64,000 nt of DNA from Caballeronia turbans (GCA_001544655.2 FCOD02000010.1:62001-126000), one strand, 5' to 3'. Shown: positions 1 through 14,761, counted from the first letter of the stretch. Numbers and translations are program-made. The notes: a model not told the origin generated them from the sequence alone.

Positions 1-61
1 GCAGGTCATCCACTACGAGGATGCTCACCTTCTCCTCCGGAGATGATTCGAACATGGCCAT
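1..61 (-). CDS. Response regulator, N-terminal fragment (runs off window)
   Basis: Only the first 20 codons are inside the window, reading MAMFESSPEEKVSILVVDDL. The short hydrophobic strand followed by a D-D pair is the start of a receiver (REC) domain. It begins 12 bases after the stop of the large histidine kinase on the same strand. A GGAG overlapping that stop lies 8 bases before the ATG at 61, which favours this start over the ATG at 55. The pair is therefore probably translated from one transcript, and this protein is a likely phosphotransfer partner of the kinase. Its output domain is not visible. Confidence 0.75.
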   Translation of the reverse strand, partial: MAMFESSPEEKVSILVVDDL

Positions 62-72
62 GGCCGGCGCTC

Positions 73-6105
<6,033 letters not shown>

Positions 6106-6879
6106 ACGATTCCCTTGTAGGCTGGCTTGCTCTTGTAGCGCATCAGGCTGGAGTTGTAGGAAACCGAGTTTCGGCTTCAGCAGGTCGCCCGTTTGCGTTC
6201 GCGCGCGATGCTATATCAATACACATTAAGCGATGCTGAAAGCGACGGCGCATCCAATTACTGAGACGAAACGCGCTCAGTTCGATGGCGGAACGGTATT
6301 AGTTACCACGTCGCAAGAGAGTATGCATTTACTTCGGAGCCGGCGCCATCGATGATCTCGGCCACGACAAAAGTCACCTTGAACCGCTCACGCGCTTTCC
6401 CTTCGACCATCGGAGGATCGACCGGCGATTTTCCAATCACAGGTGCGCCGGGTCGGAGTCGGTTGGAGTACCGTTCGCGCAAGGATATCTGTATCGGCGG
6501 CCGTTGAAGGCACAACTACTCGCAGCGCCCTTAACGCATGCGAAGCGACGACCGACTGACTTGACAGCCGTTTGGACAGAGGATGTAGAAGCGGTCGAAT
6601 ACTTCTGTCGTGGGCTTTAACGTTTCTAAAGCTGCACGTTGGCAAACTCGTCGGCGGCCGGTTGTCCGGGCCCGGATATGGGCGACGTGCCAAACAGGTC
6701 GGAGCGGATCAAGATATCGGCAAAAGGCGTTCACGACGCCCTTTGACGAATATAGGCCGTCCTCAGCCCCGCTCAGAAGAATCAGCGTCGTGTGCGACGC
6801 GTCGCCATCGTGCCATCGATACTTTGATTTCCTGCTCTGCGGTGATTGCGACGACACGAGACGGCATGCGCGCTCGGGC
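6106..6879. other. Intergenic region without a recognisable gene
   Basis: About 770 bases between the kinase start and the end of the PAP2 gene. Both strands carry open frames of 70-119 codons, but none has a family motif, a convincing ribosome binding site or coding-like composition. The part nearest 6105 should hold the kinase promoter; I could not fix -35 and -10 boxes. The rest may be decayed sequence. Confidence 0.5.
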
Positions 6880-7593
6880 TCAATGGAAGCCGCCCTGGTG
6901 TAACTGCTTGATGATCAACGTCGCGAGATAGCGCGGTTCATCGAACATCGTCGCGAGTTCGAAAAAGAACAGAAAGGCAAGCATGTAACCCGCGGCCGGC
7001 CGATATTCCATGAATCGCACGAAGAACGGCGCAAAGCGGGTGCGTATCGGCGCGCGCGAGAGCAGCCATGCGCAGACGGCGCCGATGGCCGCCCCTCCGA
7101 TGACGTCAGTCGGATAATGCAACCCCAGATAAACGCGAGGCAGACACACGAAGAACACGCAATGCACAATCGCGAGCACACCGATCCATCGCCAGACCAG
7201 GAAAATGCCGACGGCTATTGCCATCCAGAGCGAGGCATGGTCGCTGGGAAACGAACTCCACAGGCGCATGCCTTCACCGGTCTTGTCGGCCAACGGAAAC
7301 GACAAATGAATGGAGGGGTCGTAAAGCGGACGGAGTCGAAACGGCAGCGTCAGCGCGAACAAGCGGCCGAGCAAGAATGCCAAGAGCCCGGCGCATAGGA
7401 TCGCGACGACAGTCTCACGGCGCCATTGCTGTGCTTCTCCCGGCTGGAACCACATGGCACAGAGAATGGCTAGCGGGACGACGCCTTTGGTGAAGTTGAA
7501 ATCAGCGATCGCGTGAACCGTGTGAGTGAACACGAAGGACGATGCCGCGATATGGACAACCCAGGTTTGAACTGCCGTATCAAAAGCGGTCAT
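6880..7593 (-). CDS. PAP2-family membrane phosphatase, undecaprenyl-diphosphatase-like
   Basis: A 237-residue protein with five or six hydrophobic segments and the three PAP2 motifs. These are RLRP at 86-89 (the usual upstream Lys is not evident), PSDH at 116-119 (a variant of PSGH) and LPRVYLGLHYPTD at 151-163 with the catalytic His and Asp. Members of this size and topology, such as BcrC and YbjG, dephosphorylate undecaprenyl diphosphate on the periplasmic side of the inner membrane and recycle the cell-wall lipid carrier. Other PAP2 proteins act on phosphatidic acid or lipid A, so the substrate is inferred. It stands alone, with unrelated neighbours on either side. A pair of direct repeats lies just upstream of its start. 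Confidence 0.85.
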   Translation of the reverse strand: MTAFDTAVQTWVVHIAASSFVFTHTVHAIADFNFTKGVVPLAILCAMWFQPGEAQQWRRETVVAILCAGLLAFLLGRLFALTLPFRLRPLYDPSIHLSFPLADKTGEGMRLWSSFPSDHASLWMAIAVGIFLVWRWIGVLAIVHCVFFVCLPRVYLGLHYPTDVIGGAAIGAVCAWLLSRAPIRTRFAPFFVRFMEYRPAAGYMLAFLFFFELATMFDEPRYLATLIIKQLHQGGFH

Positions 7594-7633
7594 GCCTCGC
7601 TTCTCCGTCAGAAATATGTCGTTAGTATTAAAG

Positions 7634-7663
7634 CGTACGTTTGCGGCGGTGCAATCGTACGTT
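7634..7663. promoter_or_regulatory. Direct repeat CGTACGTT x2 upstream of the PAP2 gene
   Basis: CGTACGTT occurs at 7634-7641 and again at 7656-7663. The copies are 22 bases apart, about two helical turns, and lie 41-70 bases upstream of the PAP2 start codon. Each contains the palindrome CGTACG. The spacing suits a protein binding twice on the same face of the DNA. No regulator is encoded next to it, so this is only a candidate site. Confidence 0.35.
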
Positions 7664-7890
7664 GAATACCTCGCATAAATCAGAGGATTGTGCTGGCGAT
7701 GCGTTCAAGCGAGCGTCCGAGCGCTTCTAATGGCGCGCCAGGCAACGGCGCCTTTCGTTGGGATTACACCGGGTCGGTGTCTCGCCTTACTGGACCCATT
7801 CGATGGCTCAAACGGGCGATAACCGCCCTTGCTCATCGGATAGGTCGGCAAGTCGGTTGTCCCAGAGCCGGCGTTTCTCATCCCGGCGCA

Positions 7891-9336
7891 TCAAGGTTGG
7901 CGTTTGCTGCGGCCGCAAGCGGGCTTGCCGGCCGGCGTAGTTGAACCCGCCACTGGCTTGCTGGCAGGTTTGCTGCGTCGCTTTTGTGCGCTGAATGGAT
8001 TAGCGCTGGACAGGCTTGTGCCTGTTCCGCCGGCCACAGCGCGCTGCGCGGCAGGCTTGCGTTTGTCCTCGCCGCTTTGCGGGCGCGTTTTTTTGGTGAG
8101 CTTTTGCATGGCGCCCGGCGCAGCTTGCGGCACTTTGGGCTTCTTGGGTTTTTTGGGTTTCTTGATGATCTGGCCCGTCGCGCTGGTTTGCGGCACGCGG
8201 TGTTCGGCTTCAAAGCCCGGCTCTTCTTCGCGCGGCAGTGTTTGCCGAATCAACGCTTCAATCGCAGCCAGTTGCGGCGCTTCATCGGCACACACGAGGG
8301 ACACCGCCACGCCGCTTGCGCCCGCACGGCCAGTACGCCCAATACGATGCACATAGTCTTGGGCCACGATCGGCAGATCGACGTTGATCACCAGCGGCAG
8401 GTCGTCGATATCCAGCCCGCGCGCGGCCACGTCGGTGGCGACCAGCATATTCACTTCGCCCGTCTTGAAGCGCTCCAGGGCACGCAGGCGCGCGGGTTGC
8501 GGTTTGTCGCCGTGAATGGTGTCGACCGCATAGCCCGCTTCATCCAGCATGGCCGCCAGGTAATCCACGCCATTGCGTGTTTTGACGAACACCAGCGCGT
8601 GCTCCCACTTGTTCTCAGCCACAAGGTGCATGAAGAGTTCAGGTTTGTTCCGCTTATCGACCGGCACCACCCATTGCTCGATGTTGCCGGCCGCGGCATT
8701 GGGCGGGCTGACGCTGATATTGACGGGGCTGCGCAGAATGCTCGCCGCGATGGCGCGAACATCATCGGAAAACGTGGCGGAGAACAGCAGGGTCTGTCGC
8801 CGAGCGGGCAAGGCAGCAAAGACGGCGTCGAGTTCGCGCGCAAAGCCCAAATCTAGCATGCGGTCGGCTTCATCCAGCACCAGCGTTTGTACTTCATCAA
8901 ACTGCACGGCGTTCTGGCGATTGAGATCTAGCAAACGGCCCGGCGTGGCAACGAGCACATCCACGCCTTTGCGCAACTTCATCATCTGCGGGTTGATACT
9001 CACACCGCCGTAGGCGGACAGAAATCGTAAGTCGAGGTCTTTGCCGTACTCGATAAAGCTTTGCAGCACTTGTTCGGCCAGCTCACGCGTGGGCACCAGA
9101 ACCAGAACGCGCGCGCGGTTGCTGGACACCGCCGGGCCATGTTGCATCAGCCGTTGCAAAAGCGGCAACGCGAAACCCGCCGTCTTGCCAGTGCCGGTCT
9201 GTGCCGCCGCCATGACGTCCTTGCCACTGAGCACAAGAGGAATCGCCTTGACCTGCACCGGCGTAGGTGTCTGGTAATTGAGGCGCTGCAAATTGCGCAG
9301 CAACGGATCGATCAGGCCAAGCGAGGCAAAAGACAT
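7891..9336 (-). CDS. rhlE: DEAD-box ATP-dependent RNA helicase, RhlE type
   Basis: A 481-residue protein with the whole DEAD-box set: Q motif in YQTPTPVQ (21-28), Walker A AQTGTGKT (45-52), DEAD at 155-158, SAT at 186-188, and motif VI HRIGRTGR at 330-337. After about residue 390 comes a basic, low-complexity tail rich in Lys, Pro and Ala with runs such as KKPKKPKKPK. This tail is typical of RhlE proteins and binds RNA non-specifically. RhlE-type helicases remodel RNA in ribosome assembly and in degradosome-linked turnover. Base composition appears somewhat lower in GC than the catabolic genes around it. The gene is monocistronic. Which of the several rhlE paralogues usual in this family it is cannot be told. 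Confidence 0.92.
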   Translation of the reverse strand: MSFASLGLIDPLLRNLQRLNYQTPTPVQVKAIPLVLSGKDVMAAAQTGTGKTAGFALPLLQRLMQHGPAVSSNRARVLVLVPTRELAEQVLQSFIEYGKDLDLRFLSAYGGVSINPQMMKLRKGVDVLVATPGRLLDLNRQNAVQFDEVQTLVLDEADRMLDLGFARELDAVFAALPARRQTLLFSATFSDDVRAIAASILRSPVNISVSPPNAAAGNIEQWVVPVDKRNKPELFMHLVAENKWEHALVFVKTRNGVDYLAAMLDEAGYAVDTIHGDKPQPARLRALERFKTGEVNMLVATDVAARGLDIDDLPLVINVDLPIVAQDYVHRIGRTGRAGASGVAVSLVCADEAPQLAAIEALIRQTLPREEEPGFEAEHRVPQTSATGQIIKKPKKPKKPKVPQAAPGAMQKLTKKTRPQSGEDKRKPAAQRAVAGGTGTSLSSANPFSAQKRRSKPASKPVAGSTTPAGKPACGRSKRQP

Positions 9337-9354
9337 GCACGTATTCCGGGATAA

Positions 9355-9373
9355 AACCGCAATTTTAGCGGTT
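9355..9373 (-). promoter_or_regulatory. Small hairpin in the helicase leader
   Basis: AACCGC (9355-9360) and GCGGTT (9368-9373) form a perfect 6-bp stem around a 7-base A/T loop. It lies 18 bases before the helicase start codon, so it would fold in the 5' untranslated RNA. It could be a terminator of something upstream or a leader structure affecting translation. The stem is short, so the call is weak. Confidence 0.35.
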
Positions 9374-9566
9374 ACCGCGTTGATCGCGCCGCGCAGGCCG
9401 ATCGACGCCAGGGACGCCTCTGTTGCTTGGCCAGACTCTGTCTCGAACTGAACTTGAACCTCGTCATCGACGGAAGGAAGCCATTCTCCAGGCCCGAAAC
9501 ACGCGCGGTGAAACGATCCTTCCGTCAGGGCAATCTATACCAGCGCTAATGAAATTCCGGCACGCA

Positions 9567-10499
9567 TCAGTAGTCCCACTGCACCGGTATGAAACGAAAG
9601 CCGTCACCGTTCTTTGCGACGTGACCGATGGACGGGAACGCGATATGTGCAGCAGCCAGCAGAGCGCCCGTTTTAGCGGCTTCGTCCAGCAGCGCCACCC
9701 GTACGTCCGCGGCCACTTCGGGATCGTGCTCGAAGCCATTCTGCCAATCGGGATGGTCGAAACCGACTTCGAAGATCGCGTCGCCTACGAAAGTCAGCCT
9801 TTCTCCGCCTGATGCGACGTCCACGACGCAGTGTCCCGGTGTGTGCCCACCCGTCACGCGCGCCTTCACGCCCGCCGCGACCTCGACGGTCTGATTGAAC
9901 TGCACGATGTTTTCGCTGTATCGCTCCATGAACTTCGCGGCAGCCTTGCGAAGCGCGGGGGGCACCGTTTCCGGCATCACTGTCCTGGTGAAGTCCGGAT
10001 TCTTCCAGAATTCCACTTCCGCAGCCGACACGTGGATGCGCACTTCGGGGTTCAGCCTGGCCTTGACTCCGTCGACGTTCAGCCCACCGACGTGATCCAT
10101 GTGCATATGCGTAATCACGATATCGGTGATCGCTGCCAGGTCGATGCCGGCCGATTCCAGGCGCATGACCGATCGACCGGCACGCGTGAAGTATTCGAAA
10201 CCGTCACCCACGCCTGAGTCGATCAGGATTACGCGTTCTCCGCTGCGCACGAGCGCAATATTCAACGCCCAGTCGAACGTGTCACGTTGCAGGAAACGAC
10301 CGTCGAACCAATCATTGCGGTCAGCTTCGCTCGCGTTAGTGGACATGGTGGAGGTGGGCAGCGGCAGAATGCCGTCGCTGATCATGACGACGTCGACGTC
10401 GCCCACGCGCACGGCGTAGCGCGACGGCACGAGTTCGCCAGAACCTTCCTTGCCAAAGCTGGCGGTAACCGGCCGGACGTTGCGGGTTGTTTCTCTCAT
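9567..10499 (-). CDS. Metallo-beta-lactamase-fold hydrolase
   Basis: A 310-residue protein of the MBL-fold hydrolase superfamily. The zinc-binding motif HMHMDH is at 131-136, a third ligand His is in GGHTPGH (219), and the bridging Asp is 240 in FVGDAIF. The fold covers lactonases, glyoxalases and esterases; the 'SDG' N-terminal strand and length fit the quorum-quenching-lactonase-like or parathion-hydrolase-like branch, but the substrate cannot be read. The start is placed at the ATG at 10499, because a GGAG lies 7 bases upstream. An in-frame ATG at 10535 has no such site. It lies downstream of the LysR gene on the same strand, separated by about 350 bases. Confidence 0.82.
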   Translation of the reverse strand: MRETTRNVRPVTASFGKEGSGELVPSRYAVRVGDVDVVMISDGILPLPTSTMSTNASEADRNDWFDGRFLQRDTFDWALNIALVRSGERVILIDSGVGDGFEYFTRAGRSVMRLESAGIDLAAITDIVITHMHMDHVGGLNVDGVKARLNPEVRIHVSAAEVEFWKNPDFTRTVMPETVPPALRKAAAKFMERYSENIVQFNQTVEVAAGVKARVTGGHTPGHCVVDVASGGERLTFVGDAIFEVGFDHPDWQNGFEHDPEVAADVRVALLDEAAKTGALLAAAHIAFPSIGHVAKNGDGFRFIPVQWDY

Positions 10500-10846
10500 T
10501 TCAGTACTCCGTTTCCTTCGGTGGGTAAGCCGCACTGGGCGGCCGGCTCACGAGCACGGTCACGCATCTGACGCTTCGGTTTGCCCGTGATTCGACCGAC
10601 CGCGTGACAGATGCTACTCACGAGAGAAGATCGCCAGTAGCATCGCGATTGCGTACAGGATGTTGTCCCACCGGCAACAATCAACGAGGACCGGTACGAC
10701 GGCGCCGGCCTCGGCTTTGTCGACGGCCTCACGCGGTCATGAGTCTCGCCTCCTCACCAACGAGCATCCGGTGCGGGCCATCGTCGTGCAGCGCCCGCGC
10801 GATCGGCATGGTTCGCTCTATGGGAGAAAGGGTGCCGATCGCTTCG
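10500..10846. other. Intergenic region with one inverted repeat
   Basis: About 350 bases between two minus-strand genes, with no supported gene. GATCGGCA (10801-10808) and TGCCGATC (10833-10840) form an 8-bp inverted repeat with a 24-base spacer just after the LysR stop codon. It could slow or end transcription. There is no T-tract, so it is not a classic intrinsic terminator. The promoter of the MBL-fold gene should lie near 10500-10600. Confidence 0.35.
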
Positions 10847-11737
10847 CTACTCGCCGCGCGCAAGGCTCGCCGCGACCGCCTCATCCGCGCATTGCAACAA
10901 GCCCTGAATCAGGCGCGCTCGCGGCGATGCCCTTTGCCACACCATGCCGAAGCGGCGCGGTTCCGTCCGAACCGGCAACGCGAGCCGCGCGACGGAAAGC
11001 GCCGACGTCATCGGCGAGACGATGTCCGGCACCAGCGACACGCCGAGGCCGCGATCGACCATCATCGCAATCGCCATCAGCGCGTTCAGCTCGAAAAGCT
11101 CGTGCGGCACGATGCGTGCGGCCTGCAAGTACCGATCCGCCTGCTTGCCGCCGCCGAGCGTGCGGTCATAGCGGATGAACGGCTCGCGCCGCAGCAGTTC
11201 GTGCGGGTCTTCGTGCGCAAGCCGCGCCGGCGCGAGCACGACGAGCGGCTCCTCGCGCAGCAGATGCCAGTCGTATGCCTTGGGCAGCGCGAACGCGGGA
11301 TGCAGGCAGATGGCGACATCGAGATCGCCGCGTTGCAGCGTGTCGTAAAGCTCCATCGAGGTGCCCGCGCGAATCAGCAACTTCGCGCGCGGGAATTCGC
11401 GCGCGAAATTGGCCAGCACATCGGGCAGCAGGCTCAGAAGCGCCGTCGTGATCGTGCCGATGCGCAGTTCACCCGTCGCCTCGCCTTCGAGCGCATGCGC
11501 CTTCAGATCCGCGAAATCCGCGACGAGACCCCGCGCCCGCTCGATCACGCGATGCCCCGCCTCGGTCGGCATCACGGTGCGGCCGGAGCGCACGAAGAGC
11601 GCGATGCCCAGTTCGCGCTCGAGCGCCGACATCTGCTGCGCGATCGCCGCCGGCGTCACGCCGACGCGGCGCGCGGCCTCCGCCATCGATCCCGTATCGA
11701 CGACGAGCAGCAGATTGGAGAGAAATGCCGTGTCCAT
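10847..11737 (-). CDS. LysR-family regulator, divergent from the CitE-like operon
   Basis: A 296-residue protein with the LysR N-terminal winged helix (residues 1-60, SMAEAARRVGVTPAAIAQQM as recognition region) and a periplasmic-binding-protein-like effector domain. It is transcribed away from the lyase/CoA-transferase operon starting at 11837. The 99-base gap holds two inverted repeats. By the usual LysR arrangement it autoregulates and activates the divergent operon when a pathway acid binds. The effector is unknown, but is probably the substrate or a CoA-pathway intermediate of that operon. Confidence 0.88.
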   Translation of the reverse strand: MDTAFLSNLLLVVDTGSMAEAARRVGVTPAAIAQQMSALERELGIALFVRSGRTVMPTEAGHRVIERARGLVADFADLKAHALEGEATGELRIGTITTALLSLLPDVLANFAREFPRAKLLIRAGTSMELYDTLQRGDLDVAICLHPAFALPKAYDWHLLREEPLVVLAPARLAHEDPHELLRREPFIRYDRTLGGGKQADRYLQAARIVPHELFELNALMAIAMMVDRGLGVSLVPDIVSPMTSALSVARLALPVRTEPRRFGMVWQRASPRARLIQGLLQCADEAVAASLARGE

Positions 11738-11751
11738 CGGATAGATTTACT

Positions 11752-11783
11752 TATCTTTAAAGATAGCTGTAGATAGTTTATCT
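11752..11783. promoter_or_regulatory. Candidate LysR operator region (two palindromes)
   Basis: In the divergent promoter gap there is a perfect 14-bp palindrome TATCTTTAAAGATA (11752-11765), followed by AGATA-GTT-TATCT (11771-11783). Both have the T-N11-A shape and A/T-rich core of LysR boxes, and the half-sites share the element ATCT/AGAT. Such tandem recognition and activation sites, about two turns apart, are typical for this regulator family. Their position beside the LysR start supports autoregulation. Confidence 0.6.
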
Positions 11784-11836
11784 AAAACGTGAGCATCCGT
11801 AGACTGGGCGGCATATCGAAAAATGAAGGGAGACAC

Positions 11837-12730
11837 ATGAGAAGCAAGCTCTTCGTGCCGGCCTCGCGCCCGGAACTCTTCGCCAAGGCGCTCGCGAGCG
11901 CCGCCGACGCCCTCTCGTTCGATCTGGAAGACGCTGTTTCGCACGAGCGCAAACCGCAGGCGCGCGCCGATTTGCGCGCGCTGCTCGCCACCGACGACGC
12001 CCTCGCGAGCGACAAGACGCTCATCGTGCGCGTCAATGCGCTATCGACGCCGCACTTCGCCGCCGATATCGACGCCGTCGCGCGCAACGGCGTGTCCCTG
12101 ATCAATCTGCCGAAGCCCGAGCATCCCGACGACGTGCTGGCGGCCGCCGCGGCCCTCGAAGCCGCCGAGCGCGCGAACGGCGTCACCACGCCGATCGGCC
12201 TGCTGCTCAACGTCGAGTCGCCGCGCGCATTGCACATTGCCGCGGAACTGGCGCTCGCGCATCCGCGCGTCGCGGGCTTGCAACTCGGCCTGGGCGACCT
12301 GTTCGAGCCGCTTTCGATCGCGCGTCGCGAAACGGCCGCGATCCAGCAGGCGATGTTCGCGCTGCGCATCGCGGCAGGCGAAGCCGACGTCTTCGCCTAC
12401 GACACCGCGTTCGCCGACATCAAGGACAGCGACGGCTTTCGCGCCGAGGCGCGGATGGCGCGCGCATTCGGTTTCATCGGCAAGAGCTGTATTCATCCGA
12501 GCCAGATCGCGATGGCGAACGACGTGTTCCGTCCATCCGATGACGACATCGCGCATGCGGTGCGCGTGGTCGAAGCCGCACGCGAGGCGGATGCGAAAGG
12601 CATCGGCGCGTATCTCGTCGACGGAAAGATGATCGACCCGCCCTTTGTCGAGCGGGCACGCGTGCTCGTCGCGGATGCCGTGCGGCTGGGTCTGCTCTCT
12701 GAAGCTCAGCGCGCCTCGGCAAGAATCTGA
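11837..12730 (+). CDS. CitE-like CoA-ester lyase (HpcH/HpaI aldolase superfamily)
   Basis: A 297-residue TIM-barrel enzyme of the CitE/malyl-CoA-lyase group. Visible hallmarks are KLFVPASRPE at the start, the acidic Mg site in FDLEDAV, the Arg of IVRVNA, the Glu of LNVESP, the Asp of GLGDLFE, and GKSCIHPSQI. Family members cleave citryl-, citramalyl-, malyl- or methylmalyl-CoA to acetyl-CoA or propionyl-CoA plus an oxo acid. There are no citrate lyase alpha or gamma subunits here, so a free CoA-ester lyase is likely. The CoA-transferase immediately downstream would make its substrate. The start was chosen because GAAGGGAG sits just upstream of the ATG at 11837. Citramalyl-CoA lyase is my preferred guess. 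Confidence 0.83.
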   Translation: MRSKLFVPASRPELFAKALASAADALSFDLEDAVSHERKPQARADLRALLATDDALASDKTLIVRVNALSTPHFAADIDAVARNGVSLINLPKPEHPDDVLAAAAALEAAERANGVTTPIGLLLNVESPRALHIAAELALAHPRVAGLQLGLGDLFEPLSIARRETAAIQQAMFALRIAAGEADVFAYDTAFADIKDSDGFRAEARMARAFGFIGKSCIHPSQIAMANDVFRPSDDDIAHAVRVVEAAREADAKGIGAYLVDGKMIDPPFVERARVLVADAVRLGLLSEAQRASARI

Positions 12731-12744
12731 AAGGAGAAGGTTTC

Positions 12745-13935
12745 ATGGAACAGAACGTCGAACGCGGCGGGCCGCTGGCGGGCGTGCGCGTGCTCGATCT
12801 GAGCGCCTATATCGCCGGTCCTTACGGCTGCACGCTGCTCGCGGATCAGGGCGCGGAAGTCATCAAGATCGAACCGCCCGCGGGCGATAACCTGCGCAAG
12901 TATCCCTCGACGCTCGAAGGCGAAAGCCGCGCGTTTCTCGGCGTGAATCGCAGCAAGCGCGGGCTCGTGCTCGACCTCAAGCAGGCGGACGCGCTCGACG
13001 TGCTGATCGCACTCGTGAAAGAGGCCGACGTGCTCGTCCACAACTTTCGACCGAGCGTGCCCGCGCGGCTCGGCATCGCGTACGAGCAGCTGCGCGCGAT
13101 CAATCCGCGCCTCGTCTATTGCGCGGTGACGGGCTATGGCGAAACCGGTCCGAACAAGGACAAGGCGGGCTACGACCAGGTGCTGCAAACGATGACCGGC
13201 ATGTGCACGCTGCAAGGTGCGGCCGGCGGTCCTCCCGAAGTGCTTTACGGCTCGGTCGTCGATTACTACGCGGCGGCGCTCGTCGCATCGGGGGTGTCGT
13301 CGGCGCTGTTCGCGCGCGAAAAGACGGGCGAAGGGCAATACGTCGGCGTGTCGCTGCTGCGCAGCGCGCTCACGATGCAATCGGCGCGCATGATCTGGGC
13401 GGACGGCGAGCCGAAGGACGTCGGCCGCGACATGCGCTCGGGCGGGATCACCGGCATTCATCCGACGCGCGAAGGGTATCTCTATCTCTCCGCGAACACG
13501 CCGCATTTCTGGAAGTCGCTGTGCGCGCTGACCGGTCTCGATGCGCTCGCGGCCGACGAACGTTACGACACGGTGCGCAAGCGCGCGGTGCATCGCGATG
13601 AGATCGTGCCGAAGCTGCACGCCGCGCTCGCGCAACGCACGGCGCTCGAATGGGAAGCGCTTTTCGGCGATGCCGTTCCGTGCGCGGCCGCGCGCAGCGT
13701 CGAAGACATGTTCGACGATCAGCAAGTGCTCGCCGAGGACATGGTCGCGCGCTTCGACTATCCGGGCGTGGGCGCGTATCGCGGATTCAAGCATCCGGTG
13801 CGCTTCACTTCGACGCCCCTGCCCGAGCCGTTCGCCGCGCCCGCTTTCGGCCAGCACAGCGATGCGCTGCTGCGCGAAGCCGGCTTGAGCGATGCAGCAA
13901 TCGAAGCGCTGCGTACGAAGCGCGCAGTGCTTTGA
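12745..13935 (+). CDS. Class III (CaiB/BaiF) CoA-transferase
   Basis: A 396-residue family III CoA-transferase. The N-terminal strand GVRVLDLSAYIAGPYGCTLL and GAEVIKIEPP form the CoA-binding Rossmann part. The catalytic Asp is expected in the motif KAGYDQVLQ, where it is present. These enzymes move CoA from a donor such as succinyl-CoA to a carboxylic acid through an aspartyl-CoA intermediate. It lies 14 bases after the CitE-like gene with its own GGAG, so the two are co-translated and probably act in sequence: acid to CoA ester, then C-C cleavage. Confidence 0.88.
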   Translation: MEQNVERGGPLAGVRVLDLSAYIAGPYGCTLLADQGAEVIKIEPPAGDNLRKYPSTLEGESRAFLGVNRSKRGLVLDLKQADALDVLIALVKEADVLVHNFRPSVPARLGIAYEQLRAINPRLVYCAVTGYGETGPNKDKAGYDQVLQTMTGMCTLQGAAGGPPEVLYGSVVDYYAAALVASGVSSALFAREKTGEGQYVGVSLLRSALTMQSARMIWADGEPKDVGRDMRSGGITGIHPTREGYLYLSANTPHFWKSLCALTGLDALAADERYDTVRKRAVHRDEIVPKLHAALAQRTALEWEALFGDAVPCAAARSVEDMFDDQQVLAEDMVARFDYPGVGAYRGFKHPVRFTSTPLPEPFAAPAFGQHSDALLREAGLSDAAIEALRTKRAVL

Positions 13936-13951
13936 GCGGAGACTCTTCGTA

Positions 13952-14761
13952 ATGAAATGCGATTCCCAAATTCATATCTATGACCGCGCGTTCCTGAAGC
14001 CGGGCGATTCCCAGGTCTTCGTCGAGCATGCCGATGTCGCCGCGTACCGCCAGGTGCAGTCGAAGCTCGGCACGCAGCGCGTCGTGATCGTCACGCCGCG
14101 TGTGTACGGCACGGACAATGCCGTCACCGTCGACGCGATCCGTCAGCTCGGCATCGACAATGCGCGCGGCGTCGCGGTGCTCGATCCCGACGTCACCGAC
14201 GACGAACTGGATGCGCTGAACAAGGGCGGCATTCGCGGCATCCGCTTCACGCTCTATACGGCGCAGAACGCGGCAGTCGGCTTCGACATGGTCGAGCCGC
14301 TCGCACGGCGCGTCGCGGAACTCGGCTGGCATGTGCAGCTGCACTGGACCGCGGAGCAGATCGTCGAGCACGAAGCGCTGCTGCATCGCCTGCCCGCGAA
14401 GATGGTCTTCGATCATCGCGCGCGCCTGCCGTCGAAAGACGGCGTGCGGCACGCGGCATTCGGCATCGTGCGCCGTCTCGCCGATGCGGGCCGCGCCTGG
14501 ATCAAGCTCTCCGGTCCTTATCTCGACTCGGCGGCAGGCCTCGGCAACCGCTACGACGACATTACGCCGATGGCCCGCGCATGGGTGCAAGCCGTGCCCG
14601 AGCGCCTCGTGTGGGGAAGCGACTGGCCGCACGTGACGGAGACCCACAAGCCCGACGATGCGTTCCTGCTCGACCTGCTCGCCGAATGGGCCGAAGACGA
14701 TGCGGCACGCGAACGCATCCTCGTCACGAATCCCGCCGTGCTCTACGGCTTCGCAATCTAA
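13952..14761 (+). CDS. Amidohydrolase of the PDC-lactonase type
   Basis: A 269-residue TIM-barrel amidohydrolase of the group containing 2-pyrone-4,6-dicarboxylate lactonase (LigI), galactarolactone isomerase and fuconolactonase. Supporting motifs are CDSQIHIYD at the N-terminus, HVQLHW, VFDHRARLP, WIKLSGPY, and the C-terminal VWGSDWPH with its conserved Asp. The usual HxH pair after strand 1 reads Q-x-H here. It follows the CoA-transferase after 16 bases with a GGAGA, so it belongs to the same operon. It probably opens a lactone of a di- or tricarboxylic acid to feed the transferase and lyase. A second, canonical paralogue lies at 48086. Confidence 0.8.
   Translation: MKCDSQIHIYDRAFLKPGDSQVFVEHADVAAYRQVQSKLGTQRVVIVTPRVYGTDNAVTVDAIRQLGIDNARGVAVLDPDVTDDELDALNKGGIRGIRFTLYTAQNAAVGFDMVEPLARRVAELGWHVQLHWTAEQIVEHEALLHRLPAKMVFDHRARLPSKDGVRHAAFGIVRRLADAGRAWIKLSGPYLDSAAGLGNRYDDITPMARAWVQAVPERLVWGSDWPHVTETHKPDDAFLLDLLAEWAEDDAARERILVTNPAVLYGFAI

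Noticed and set aside
6303-6857. Two minus-strand open frames (70 and 108 codons) between the kinase and PAP2 gene
   Set aside because: There is no family motif, no ribosome binding site and no coding-like amino-acid usage. They overlap plus-strand frames of similar quality.
10801-10840. Intrinsic terminator after the LysR gene
   Set aside because: The inverted repeat has a 24-base loop and no T-run, so it was recorded only as an inverted repeat in the intergenic entry.
11837-12730. Citrate lyase beta subunit (CitE of the CitDEF complex)
   Set aside because: No citrate lyase alpha or gamma (acyl-carrier) gene is present. A free CoA-ester lyase with the adjacent CoA-transferase is more consistent.
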